In this document: positions 1 through 9,054 of the stretch, one piece after another | Position numbering within the stretch: position 1 is the stretch's first letter | How the letters are laid out: each line of letters opens with the position of its first letter | NCBI GenBank assembly: GCA_963843455.1 | Contig: CAWJKE010000010.1 | Coordinates: 62,001-126,000 of the forward strand | Direction of reading: 5' to 3' | Length of the DNA: 64,000 nt | Origin: CAIQPS01 sp963843455 | GTDB taxonomy: Bacteria > Actinomycetota > Thermoleophilia > RBG-16-64-13 | The notes under the pieces: model-generated | Seen by the model: only the letters and a program-made list of their open reading frames with translations | Database searches by the model: none | What the model was told of the DNA's origin: nothing | Translations under genes and position numbers: made by a program

Positions 1-1518
1 TTTGATCTCTTCGTCGGTGAGGCCGCTCGAGCTTTTGATCTCGATCTTCTGCAGGTTGCCCGTAGCCAGGTCTTTGGCCGACACGTGCGTGATTCCGTTG
101 GCGTCGATGTCGAAGCCGACCTCTATCTGCGGGATGCCGCGCGGCGCAGGCGGGATGCCCATGAGCTGGAACTTGCCTAGAGTCTTGTTGTACGCCGCCA
201 GATCACGCTCGCCCTGCAGCACGTGGATCTCGACCGAGGTCTGGCCGTCTTCGGCCGTCGAGAAGATCTCACTCTTGCGCGTGGGGATGGTGGTGTTGCG
301 GTCGATAAGCCGGGTGAACACGCCACCTTTGGTCTCGATACCGAGCGAAAGCGGGGTGACGTCCAAGAGGATGATGTCCTTGACTTCACCCGCGAGCACG
401 CCGCCCTGGATGGCCGCGCCCAGCGCCACCACTTCGTCGGGGTTGATGCCTTTGTGGGGCTCCTTGCCGGTGAGCGAGCGGACTTTCTCTTGGACCGCGG
501 GCATGCGGGTCATGCCACCCACGAGGATGACCTGGTCCAGATCTCCGGCCTTGAGGCCGGCATCATCCATGGCCTGCTTCGTCGGACCGACAGTCCGGTC
601 GAGCAGGTCGCGGGTGAGTTCTTCCAGCTTCGCCCGGGTGAGGGTCATCTCCAGGTGTAACGGACCGCTCTGATCCATGGTGATAAAAGGCTGGTTGACG
701 GTGGTCTCGAGCACCGAGGACAGCTCGACTTTGGCCTTCTCGGCCGCTTCGTAGAGCCGCTGCAGAGCCTGACGATCTTTGGTCAGGTCGACGCCCTTCT
801 CCTTGCGGAACTCGTTGACGATCCAGTCGACCACCGCCTTGTCGAAGTTGTCGCCGCCCAAGTGGGTGTCGCCGTTGGTGGACTTGACTTCGAATACGCC
901 ATCACCCAGTTCGAGGATGGAGACGTCGAAAGTGCCGCCGCCCAGGTCGAAGACCAGGACAGTCTGCTCGTGTTCTTTGTCGAGCCCGTAGGCCAGAGAG
1001 GCCGCCGTCGGCTCGTTGACGATCCGTTTGACCTCGAGGCCGGCGATGATGCCGGCGTCGCGAGTAGCCTGCCGCTGGGCGTCGTCGAAATAGGCCGGAA
1101 CGGTGATGACCGCTTCGGTGACCTCGGTGCCCAGGAAGGCTTCAGCGTCGCGCTTCAGCTTCTGAAGGATCTTCGCCGAGATCTCCGGCGGAGAGTACAG
1201 CGCGTCTTTGATCTTGACGCGCACGTCGCTGTTGGGACCCTCCACCACCTTATAGGGGACGATCTTCATCTCTTCGTTCACGCCGGAGAACTTGCGCCCC
1301 ATGAAACGCTTGATGGAGAAGACGGTGTTCTCAGGGTTGGTGACTGCCTGCCGCTTGGCGACGGTCCCGACCAGTTGTTCCCCCGTCTTGGTAAAGGCCA
1401 CCACCGATGGAGTGGTCCTGCCGCCCTCGGCGTTGGGGATGATGGTCGGCTCGCCGCCTTCGAGCACGGCCATCGCAGAGTAGGTCGTGCCCAAGTCGAT
1501 GCCGATGATCTTGCCCAT
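1..1518 (-). CDS. dnaK: Chaperone protein DnaK (Hsp70), C-terminus cut by window edge
   Basis: Cytosolic ATP-dependent Hsp70 chaperone working with DnaJ and GrpE. Translating the minus strand from the ATG at 1518 gives 506 codons open to the left edge. They include the N-terminal nucleotide-binding signature GIDLGTTYS, the second phosphate motif LVFDLGGGTFDVS, the adenosine motif ILVGGMTRMP, and most of the substrate-binding beta domain (TPLSLGIETKGG, GIPPAPRG). The usual length is about 610-640 residues, so the helical lid lies outside the window. A strong GGAGGAT ribosome site precedes the ATG. The gene is divergent from the penicillin-binding protein and has a near-consensus promoter that overlaps a HAIR-like element (annotated separately). 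grpE and dnaJ would be expected further left. Confidence 0.97.
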   Translation of the reverse strand, partial: MGKIIGIDLGTTYSAMAVLEGGEPTIIPNAEGGRTTPSVVAFTKTGEQLVGTVAKRQAVTNPENTVFSIKRFMGRKFSGVNEEMKIVPYKVVEGPNSDVRVKIKDALYSPPEISAKILQKLKRDAEAFLGTEVTEAVITVPAYFDDAQRQATRDAGIIAGLEVKRIVNEPTAASLAYGLDKEHEQTVLVFDLGGGTFDVSILELGDGVFEVKSTNGDTHLGGDNFDKAVVDWIVNEFRKEKGVDLTKDRQALQRLYEAAEKAKVELSSVLETTVNQPFITMDQSGPLHLEMTLTRAKLEELTRDLLDRTVGPTKQAMDDAGLKAGDLDQVILVGGMTRMPAVQEKVRSLTGKEPHKGINPDEVVALGAAIQGGVLAGEVKDIILLDVTPLSLGIETKGGVFTRLIDRNTTIPTRKSEIFSTAEDGQTSVEIHVLQGERDLAAYNKTLGKFQLMGIPPAPRGIPQIEVGFDIDANGITHVSAKDLATGNLQKIEIKSSSGLTDEEIK

Positions 1519-1564
1519 TTTAAGTATCCTCCGGAGCTCGCTCTAGGTTCATTAGCATGACGCC

Positions 1565-1594
1565 ATTATAAAATCTGAGTCTCATATTGTCAAG
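1565..1594 (-). promoter_or_regulatory. dnaK promoter with HAIR-like inverted repeat
   Basis: Read on the minus strand, TTGACA (1593-1588) and TATAAT (1570-1565) are separated by exactly 17 bases, a consensus sigma-70-type promoter about 50 bases before dnaK. Overlapping the -35 box, CTTGACA (1594-1588), 7 bases, then ACTCAGA (1580-1574) matches the HspR-binding HAIR consensus (CTTGAGT-N7-ACTCAAG) at 5 of 7 positions in each arm with the right spacing. The promoter is clear. Repression by HspR is inference, because no hspR is in the window. No CIRCE element was seen. Confidence 0.6.
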
Positions 1595-1731
1595 TTTTCG
1601 GACAGGGCGTCTGTGCATGTTGATTATTCCCGAGAATATGCCGAAGAAACTTTGTATTCGCTAAAATACGTCAGAGCGTGAGTGGTCCACCGTCCCGGCG
1701 GCCCGCTCACCCCATCTCTCTCGAGGGACGC

Positions 1732-3816
1732 ATGAAGGTCGGTCGACAAAGACGAAGTGCCCGCCAGAGGCGGTCGGAAAAGACCCGTAGGCGGCGCATA
1801 GTCATCCTCATCGCCGTGATCGTCGCCATTCCGCTTATCGCGGCAGGGGTGTTCGGCGCGGTATTCAGCATCGGTCTGCGCACCGTGGCCGCGGTGGAGA
1901 AGGACATACCCTCACTGGAGGACCAGCACGAGGTCTCGCTGGCGCAGACCAGTTCCATATACGACGCCAACGGCAATCTTCTCTCCTATCTGCACGGGGT
2001 CGAGAACCGGACAGTCATCAGCGGCAAGCAGATCCCTCAGGTGCTGCGCAACGCCGTGGTGGCCATCGAGGATGAGCGCTTCTACAGCCATCCCGGGGTA
2101 GATTTCCGGAGCTTCGTGCGGGCGCTCACCATTAACGTCAACGCCCAGCGCACCACGGAGGGTTTCTCGACCATCACCATGCAGCTTATAGGCAACCTCT
2201 ATCTCGATCGCACCGACCTCTCGTTCAAACGGAAGTGGAACGAGATGGCCCTTGCCTGGCAGCTCGAGCGCAAGTACTCCAAGAACGAGATCCTCGATCT
2301 CTACCTGAACATGGTCTATTTCGGCTCGAATGCGTACGGCGTCGAGGCGGCGGCCCAGACGTATTTTGGCAAAGACCCGGCGGGGCTGACTCTCGCCGAG
2401 GCAGCGCTCATAGCCGGCCTTCCCCAGGCTCCCACCGGGTTCTCGCCCCGCAAGCATCTGGAGGCAGCCCTTGTGCGGCGCAACATGGTCATCCAGAAGA
2501 TGGCGGAGCTTGGCTTCGTGACGCAGCAAGAAGCCGATAACGCCCTGCTCACGCCCATCGAGTTGGCGCCCTACTCCCCCTACACCCAGGTGCAGGAGCC
2601 GTACGTGGTCGCCTATGTCCGCAAGCAACTCATCGACATGTTCGGCGAGGAAAAAGTGTTCCAGGGCGGCCTGCGCGTCGAGACCACCATCAACCCCGCC
2701 TACCAGAAGCTGGCGACCGACGCCATCACCTCCACTCTGAACAAGCAGGGAGACCCCTCGGCGGCGCTCGTGAGCATCGAGAGCGGCACGGGGTACATCC
2801 GCGCGATGGTGGGGGGCACCGACTACAGCACATCGAAGTTCAATCTCGCATCCCAGGGCAGGCGCCAAGCAGGCTCGGCCTTCAAGACTTTCGCGCTGAC
2901 CGCAGCCATCGAGATGGGCATCAATCCCTGGGACACCTACTACATATCCATGCCGGTCACGCTCACCTACCCAGGCGCCACCCAGCCGTGGAAGGTGAAG
3001 ACTTTCAGCAACAACTACCGCGGCGTTGAGACCCTCGTGCAGGCGACGCTGAGCAGCGATAACTCCGTGTACGCGCAACTGGCGCTTGACGTCGGGGCCA
3101 ACCGCATGGTCGACGTGGCCCATCGCATGGGTATCACCTCATATCTGAACGAGAGTCCGGCCATCGTGCTCGGGGGATTGACGTACGGCGTGTCTCCTCT
3201 GGAGATGGCCTCAGCGTACGGCACCCTCTCGAACAAGGGCCAGCACGTAGAGCCGACCATAATCCTGCGGATCAAGGATTCCAGCGGCAAGGTCATCTGG
3301 GAGGCCAACCCCAAACGGACTCAAGCCATCTCCGCCGGTGTGGCCTACGACGTGACCCGCATCCTCCAGCAGAACATCGCGAAGGGCACGGGCACCAAGG
3401 CCAACATCAAACGTCCGGCCGCCGGCAAGACGGGGACCGCCCAGGAATTCTATGACGCCTGGTTCTGCGGATACACCCCGCACCTTTCGACCTCGGTCTG
3501 GGTGGGCTATCCCCAGGGACAGATCGCCATGACCAAGGTCCACGGTATCAGCGTCACCGGGGGAAGCTTCCCGGCTCAGATCTGGCAGAAGTTCATGAAC
3601 GTGGCGGACCGCGACTACCCCGAAGCCGAGTTCGCCAAGCCCGCGGCCCTGGCGGTCTACAACCCCTTCTTCCGCAGCAACTACGCGACCTTCCCCTCCT
3701 CGACGACGACGAAGAGCACCACTACTACGCTGCTCCCGCCGCCGGTGAGCGACACCACATCCCCGCCCACACCGACCACGAAGCGTACGACGACCACAAC
3801 GCTGCCGCGCCCCTAG
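1732..3816 (+). CDS. Class A penicillin-binding protein (transglycosylase/transpeptidase)
   Basis: Bifunctional peptidoglycan synthase anchored in the membrane by one N-terminal helix (about residues 22-45). The GT51 glycosyltransferase domain shows EDERFYSHPG, the GFSTITMQL motif and RKYSKNEILDLYLN. The transpeptidase domain shows the SxxK motif in GSAFKTF, the SxN motif in SSDNS and the KTGTAQ box, so both activities look intact. The C-terminus is a Thr/Pro-rich tail of about 45 residues, probably a wall-spanning or disordered extension. An in-frame GTG at 1678 would add 18 residues; ATG 1732 is preferred because GAGGGA lies just upstream. The length (694 residues) is normal for the class. 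It is divergent from dnaK, and clpB follows 50 bases downstream. Confidence 0.93.
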   Translation: MKVGRQRRSARQRRSEKTRRRRIVILIAVIVAIPLIAAGVFGAVFSIGLRTVAAVEKDIPSLEDQHEVSLAQTSSIYDANGNLLSYLHGVENRTVISGKQIPQVLRNAVVAIEDERFYSHPGVDFRSFVRALTINVNAQRTTEGFSTITMQLIGNLYLDRTDLSFKRKWNEMALAWQLERKYSKNEILDLYLNMVYFGSNAYGVEAAAQTYFGKDPAGLTLAEAALIAGLPQAPTGFSPRKHLEAALVRRNMVIQKMAELGFVTQQEADNALLTPIELAPYSPYTQVQEPYVVAYVRKQLIDMFGEEKVFQGGLRVETTINPAYQKLATDAITSTLNKQGDPSAALVSIESGTGYIRAMVGGTDYSTSKFNLASQGRRQAGSAFKTFALTAAIEMGINPWDTYYISMPVTLTYPGATQPWKVKTFSNNYRGVETLVQATLSSDNSVYAQLALDVGANRMVDVAHRMGITSYLNESPAIVLGGLTYGVSPLEMASAYGTLSNKGQHVEPTIILRIKDSSGKVIWEANPKRTQAISAGVAYDVTRILQQNIAKGTGTKANIKRPAAGKTGTAQEFYDAWFCGYTPHLSTSVWVGYPQGQIAMTKVHGISVTGGSFPAQIWQKFMNVADRDYPEAEFAKPAALAVYNPFFRSNYATFPSSTTTKSTTTTLLPPPVSDTTSPPTPTTKRTTTTTLPRP

Positions 3817-3866
3817 CCGCGTGCGCCCGCGGCGCCTGCGCGTGCGCCCATAAGGAGCTGGCGACG

Positions 3867-6465
3867 ATGCAATTGGAACGGTTCACGCTCAAGACTCAAG
3901 AAGCGCTCGCTGCCGCTCAGAAGCTGGCTCAGGAGCGCGGGCATGCCCAGGTCGAACCAGAGCATCTGACGACCGCGCTTCTGGACCAGGACGCGGGCTT
4001 GACCGTGCCCATACTGGAGCGCATCGGCGCAAGCCATGCCGCGATCGGCTGCGGAACTGGCGCGGCGGCTGGAGCGCCTCGGGACGGTGCACGGAGACAC
4101 TCAGGTAGGCTTCGCCCGCGAGACACAGGCGGCGCTCGAGACCGCGCAGTCCGAGGCCGACAAGATGAAGGACGCGTACGTGTCCACCGAGCACGTGCTC
4201 ATGGCCCTGGCGGCCGGCGCGGGTTTTGTGGGCGACCTGTTCAGACGCTACGGAGCTACTCGTGACGCCATCCTTCAGGTACTCAAGGAACTGCGCGGGT
4301 CTCAGCGGGCTGAGGACCCGAACGCAGAGGAGAAATACCAGGCGCTGCAGCGGTTCGGGCGCGACCTGACCGAACTGGCCCGCAGGGGCAAGCTCGACCC
4401 GGTCATCGGCCGTGACGACGAGATCCGCCGCGTGATCCAGGTGCTCAGCCGACGGACCAAGAACAACCCCGTCCTCATCGGCGAGCCGGGCGTAGGCAAG
4501 ACGGCCATCGCCGAGGGGCTGGCCCAGAGGATCGTATCGGGCGACGTCCCCGAAGGACTCAAGAACAAGCGGGTCGTGGCGCTGGATATCGGCGCCATGG
4601 TCGCCGGGGCGAAATACCGGGGCGAGTTCGAGGAGCGCCTCAAGGCGGTCCTGAAGGAGATCGCCGACTCCGAGGGCGAGATCGTCACCTTCATCGACGA
4701 GATGCACACGATCGTGGGCGCGGGCGGCGCCGAGGGCGCGGTCGACGCTTCGAACATGCTCAAGCCTATGCTCGCGCGCGGCGAACTGCGCGTGGTGGGC
4801 GCGACTACACTCGACGAATACCGCAAGTACGTGGAGAAGGACGCTGCCTTAGAGCGCCGCTTCCAGCCGGTGCTGGTCGGCGAGCCGACTGTGGAGGACA
4901 CCATCGCCATCCTGCGCGGGCTCAAGGAGCGGTATGAGGTGCACCACGGCGTTCGCATCCAGGACTCGGCGCTGATCGCGGCGGCCGTGCTCTCGCACCG
5001 TTACATCTCAGACAGGTTCCTGCCCGACAAGGCCATCGACTTGATGGATGAGGCGGCCAGCCGGCTGCGTATCGAGATCGACTCGATGCCCATAGAGATC
5101 GATCAGGTGGAGCGGCGCATCAAGCAGCTCGACATTGAGCACCACGCCCTCAGCAAAGAGAAGGACACGGCTTCCAACGAGCGCCGCAAGGCCATCGAGG
5201 CCGAACTGGCCGACCTGCGCGAGCAATCCGCCGGCATGAAGGCCCACTGGCGGGCGGAGAAAGAAGCCATCGGCAAGATCCAGGCGGTCAAGGAGGAGAT
5301 CGACCATGCCCGGACGGAAGCCGAGAGGGTGGAGCGAGTAGGCGACCTGCAGAAGGCCGCAGAACTCCGCTACGGCAGCATTCCTGACGCCGAGCGGCGT
5401 TTGGCGGCCGAAAACCAGCACCTCATCGAGCTACAGAGCCAAGTCCGGATGTTGAAGGAAGAGGTAGAGGAAGAGGACATCGCCGAGGTGGTGGCCAAGT
5501 GGACGGGCATCCCGGTCAGCCGATTGCTCGAGGGCGAGGTGGAGAAGCTCATCCACATGGAGGAGCGGCTGCACAGGCGGGTGGTCGGCCAGGACGATGC
5601 CCTCCAGGCGGTGGCCAGCGCCATCCGGCGGGCGCGTGCCGGCCTGCAGGACCCGAACCGGCCCATCGGCAGCTTCATCTTCCTGGGGCCCACGGGGGTG
5701 GGCAAGACCGAACTCGGCCGGGCTTTGGCGGAATTCCTCTTCGACGACGAGAAGGCCATGGTCCGCGTGGACATGAGCGAGTTCCAGGAACGGCACTCCG
5801 TGGCCCGCCTCATCGGGGCGCCGCCCGGCTACGTAGGCTATGAAGAAGGGGGCTACCTCACCGAGGCCGTGCGGCGGCGCCCCTACTCGGTCCTTCTGCT
5901 GGACGAGATCGAGAAGGCCCATCCCGATGTGTTCAACCTGCTGCTGCAGATCCTGGACGAAGGCCGACTCACCGATGGCCACGGCCGGACGGTGGACTTC
6001 AAGAACACCGTCGTCATCATGACTTCTAACGTAGGCAGTCAGTTCATCCTCGATCCCGACATCACCGAGCTCGAGATGGATATGCGCGTGACCGAGCTGA
6101 TGCAGGCGACCTTCAAGCCCGAGTTCCTGAACCGCGTGGACGAGGTCATCATATTCCACAGGCTGAGCTTGGAGCACATCAAGGGCATCGTCGACATACA
6201 GCTCGGACTCCTGCGCAAGCGGCTGGCCGAGCGAGACATCAATCTGGAGATCACCGACGCCGCCAAGTCCTACCTGGCTCGGCAGGGCTACGATCCTGCC
6301 TATGGCGCGCGGCCGCTCAAGCGGCTCATCCAGAAGGAGATACAGGACCAGATAGCTCTCGGACTGCTCAAAGGCGAGTTCCGCGACGGCGACACCATCG
6401 GGATCGACGAACGGAATCTGAGCCTGCAGTTCAGCAGAGTCGGGGCTGCCGAGCCGACGCGCTAG
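3867..6465 (+). CDS. clpB: ATP-dependent disaggregase ClpB, frame broken once near 4050
   Basis: Hexameric AAA+ disaggregase that works with DnaK. The N domain begins with MQLERFTLKTQEAL. The first AAA+ module has Walker A GEPGVGKTA, Walker B VTFIDEMH and the pore loop KYRGEFEERL. A coiled-coil M domain (roughly residues 400-520) marks it as ClpB and not ClpC. The second module has GPTGVGKTE, LLLDEIEKAH and the pore loop GYVGYEEGG. The reading frame breaks at an apparent extra T at 4050: residues up to HAAIG are in one frame and AELARRLERL onward in the next. Removing one base gives 866 codons, the normal ClpB length. The downstream frame could start at the ATG at 4036, but this would lose most of the N domain. 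An AAGGAG site precedes ATG 3867. Confidence 0.93.
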
Positions 6466-6475
6466 AACCAGGGCA

Positions 6476-6493
6476 AGCGGCGGGCGCGCCGCT
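6476..6493. terminator. Possible hairpin after clpB
   Basis: A 7-bp GC-rich stem, AGCGGCG (6476-6482) with CGCCGCT (6487-6493) and a 4-base loop, lies 10 bases after the clpB stop. No U-tract follows, so termination is uncertain. Confidence 0.35.
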
Positions 6494-6565
6494 CTCACGT
6501 CACGGCCGCCGACCGTGCTAGGATGCTGGGCAGGAGACGATCCCGGACGTTAGGAGGGCGACGGC

Positions 6566-6823
6566 ATGCCTGTGTTGAGTTGGATCCTCGTTGGTCTGGT
6601 GCTGGGCTACCTTGCACGGTTCGTCACCCGCCGGCGCTTCGGCTTCATCCGAACGCTGATCGCCGGTCTGATCGGGGGCCTCGTTGGAGGGTTCATCGGC
6701 TGGGCCTTCGGGTTTGGCGGGATCTTCAACGATTTCAGCATCTGGAGCTTTCTCATTTCCATCGGTGCCGCCGCGGTCGTCCTGATCGTCATGGGCTTGA
6801 TGCACCCGGTGAGGAGCAAGTAG
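6566..6823 (+). CDS. GlsB/YeaQ/YmgE family small membrane protein
   Basis: An 85-residue integral membrane protein with three hydrophobic segments (about residues 3-19, 29-50 and 58-79) rich in glycine, separated by a short basic loop (TRRRFGF). This is the layout of the GlsB/YeaQ/YmgE stress-response family, sometimes called transglycosylase-associated. The biochemical role of the family is not settled. An AGGAGG ribosome site lies about 8 bases before the ATG. It is a stand-alone gene between clpB and the rRNA methyltransferase. Its position after clpB fits a stress link, but no shared promoter can be shown. Confidence 0.8.
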   Translation: MPVLSWILVGLVLGYLARFVTRRRFGFIRTLIAGLIGGLVGGFIGWAFGFGGIFNDFSIWSFLISIGAAAVVLIVMGLMHPVRSK

Positions 6824-6911
6824 TCGCTGCAAGGGCGGCGTTGCGACCTCGGCCGCGCCTGAGGCACCAGGGGGCTGCGCGGCATGGATCGATCTACGAG
6901 GGTCGGAGCGG

Positions 6912-8339
6912 ATGACCCGCGGGCTGCAGAAGAACGAGCTTGTCGAGCTGAGTGTCACGAATCTGGCCTTTGGCGGCACGGGCATCGCGAAGATCGGCGA
7001 GTTCGTGGTGTTCGTCACCGGCGCAGTTCCCGGCGACGTGGTCATCGCCCGCGTGACCAAGCTGAAGAGACGCTACGCCGAAGCCCGGGCCGAGAGGATC
7101 CTCACGCCTTCGCCTGAACGCGTCCCTCATCGCTGCTCTTCCTTCGGCGCCTGTGGAGGGTGCGTCTGGCAGGGGCTCGACTACGCGGTGCAGCTCGAGT
7201 ACAAGACCAGACAGGTGCGGGAGTCTCTGGAGCACCTGGGAGGTCTTCGCGATTTCGAGATGCTCCCGATCATCCCCATGGCCGACCCTTGGAGGTATCG
7301 CAACCGGGCGGATTTCTCCATCGGCAGGAGTGAGGCAGGAGCCGTGATCGGCTTCCGACCGCCCGGACGCTGGGATTCCGTCCTTGCGCTGTCCGAGTGC
7401 CATCTTCTCGAAGCTGGGTTGGAACGGGCCCGGGGGACGGTGGAGGCGTGGCTGCGCGAGGAGGGCCTAACGGGCTGGGAACCCCGCCGAGGAGAAGGCT
7501 TCGCCCGCCATCTGCTCGCGCGTTCCGCCCAGGGGGGATCCGAGCTCCTTCTGAGCCTGGTCACGATCCCCGGGGAGTTGCCGGGCGTGGATCGTCTCAT
7601 TGAGCGGCTGCGGACCTCCCACCCCCAACTCGTGGGTCTGGTCCACGCGGTCAACGGCGGGAAGGCCGAGTTGAGCAGCGGCCTGGAGTCGACGACTCTC
7701 TGGGGCCGCCCCTATCTACTCGAGAGGGTCGCCGGTATCACCCTGAAGGTGTCCGTGGACGCATTCTTCCAGACGAACGCCAGGATGACCGAGGTGCTCT
7801 ACCGCTTGGTCCGCGAAGAGATCGCCCGCGGAGCGGCCGGCGGCGCGAAGGGCGCGTCCGGGGCTGCCGCGCCGGGCGGCCCGGTCATCTGGGACCTTTT
7901 CTCGGGGGTCGGCTCGATAGGTCTTTCCCTTGCCGACCGAGCGCAAGCGGTCTTGGGGATCGAGGCGATTCCGGCGGCCGTAAAGGACGCATGCGAGAAC
8001 GCCCGCCTGAACGGCATAGAGAATGCCTTTTTTGTCGAGGGGGACGTGGCCAAGGTGCTACGCGAAGTGGCCGACGGAGCACGCGAGCTACCCGAACCGG
8101 TCAGGAGACCCGACGTCATCGTAGTCGACCCGCCCCGGGCAGGACTGACGGAGAAAGCCATCACCCGCATCGGGCAAGTCGCGGCACCCAGGATCGTCTA
8201 CGTCTCCTGCAATCCGGCGACCATGGGTCCCAATATCTCCCGGCTGCAGGACTACGGCTACCGTCTGGAGCACGTTACTCCGGTGGACATGTTCCCCCAC
8301 ACGCCCCACGTGGAATGTGTGGGGTCGCTGTCACTGTAG
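6912..8339 (+). CDS. RlmD/TrmA-type uracil-C5 methyltransferase (23S rRNA)
   Basis: SAM-dependent RNA m5U methyltransferase of 475 residues. An N-terminal TRAM-like beta barrel (about residues 1-60) is followed by the cysteine cluster CSSFGACGGC (about 76-85), which with a further Cys usually binds [4Fe-4S] in RlmD/RumA proteins. The C-terminal Rossmann domain has DLFSGVGSIG for SAM, VDPPRAG, and the catalytic-cysteine motif YVSCNPATM. The family separates into RlmD (23S U1939), RlmC and TrmA; the TRAM domain plus Fe-S motif favours RlmD, but Gram-positive members are hard to assign to one base. Its 3' end converges with the next gene, 22 bases away. Confidence 0.87.
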   Translation: MTRGLQKNELVELSVTNLAFGGTGIAKIGEFVVFVTGAVPGDVVIARVTKLKRRYAEARAERILTPSPERVPHRCSSFGACGGCVWQGLDYAVQLEYKTRQVRESLEHLGGLRDFEMLPIIPMADPWRYRNRADFSIGRSEAGAVIGFRPPGRWDSVLALSECHLLEAGLERARGTVEAWLREEGLTGWEPRRGEGFARHLLARSAQGGSELLLSLVTIPGELPGVDRLIERLRTSHPQLVGLVHAVNGGKAELSSGLESTTLWGRPYLLERVAGITLKVSVDAFFQTNARMTEVLYRLVREEIARGAAGGAKGASGAAAPGGPVIWDLFSGVGSIGLSLADRAQAVLGIEAIPAAVKDACENARLNGIENAFFVEGDVAKVLREVADGARELPEPVRRPDVIVVDPPRAGLTEKAITRIGQVAAPRIVYVSCNPATMGPNISRLQDYGYRLEHVTPVDMFPHTPHVECVGSLSL

Positions 8340-8361
8340 CTCCGCCTGGGAATCGTCCGAT

Positions 8362-8985
8362 CTAGTAGGGCGGCTCGTTCTGGAACCACTCGCCCAGGCT
8401 GCGGAAGGCCTTCCAGAACTCGGCCTTGTCCTGGTCGTCGTCGAGCGAAGCGTCGATGTCGGGAGTGACGAGCGCCTTGCAGAACGGCGTGAACGTCTGC
8501 AGAGCCCCAGGATCCCAGGCAAGGCGCTTCATCCCAGCCACCCTTGCCTTGTTAATGGCCTGAAGGGTCGGTCGGCCCATCACGACCATGATGCGGGGAT
8601 GCGTGATGTGGAACTCCTCCAGCCAGTATCGCGGGCAGTTCTTCTCGCCCTCCGGTGCCCGGACATCGTGACACTTGAGCAGGTTCGTGCCGTAGACGAG
8701 CAAGGGGTCCACCCCCAGCCGTTCCATGCTCTTGAGTATCGCGGTCCCCGACCGGCCGTAGAACGACACGCCTTCGTTGACCTCCAGGTAGTGGGGCTGA
8801 TACTTCACCAGGAGGATGTCGGCGAGCGGGTGCCCTGATCCGACCGTGGGGAGGAAGCTCTGGCCCCGCCGGCATCTTCTGCAGGCGACGACTCGGCGGT
8901 TGAGGTCGTTACTGTCGCTTATCGCTCGTTCCTCGAGCTTGCGGTATATCTCGGTGGCCTCGGTGAGAGGCTGGGAGTCGTTCAT
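8362..8985 (-). CDS. Uracil-DNA glycosylase superfamily protein, divergent active site
   Basis: A 207-residue protein resembling family 4 [4Fe-4S] uracil-DNA glycosylases in layout. CRRCRRG near residue 35 and two later cysteines (NLLKC, EKNC) give the four-cysteine pattern. GSGHPLADILLV, YGRSGTAILKSMERLG and VYGTNLLKC match the core strands and the helix. The family's GEAPG catalytic motif is replaced by KYQPH, so uracil excision cannot be assumed. The C-terminal 50 residues are acidic and aromatic and I do not recognise them. No strong ribosome site is visible before the ATG. It is convergent with rlmD. Confidence 0.6.
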   Translation of the reverse strand: MNDSQPLTEATEIYRKLEERAISDSNDLNRRVVACRRCRRGQSFLPTVGSGHPLADILLVKYQPHYLEVNEGVSFYGRSGTAILKSMERLGVDPLLVYGTNLLKCHDVRAPEGEKNCPRYWLEEFHITHPRIMVVMGRPTLQAINKARVAGMKRLAWDPGALQTFTPFCKALVTPDIDASLDDDQDKAEFWKAFRSLGEWFQNEPPY

Positions 8986-9054
8986 GCTGACTATATTGGC
9001 GGGTGAGCGGCGAAATCCTCCGGCGCGGGCATCCGCGCGGCGAGCATCTGCGCG

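Noticed and set aside
1912..3123. A 403-codon minus-strand frame opposite the PBP gene
   Set aside because: It is a shadow frame; the plus strand carries full GT51 and transpeptidase motifs.
4036..6465. A naturally short ClpB starting at 4036, or programmed frameshifting
   Set aside because: The missing N domain is encoded just upstream in another frame with its own ribosome site. No slippery heptamer or downstream pseudoknot was evident, and similar breaks occur in many genes.
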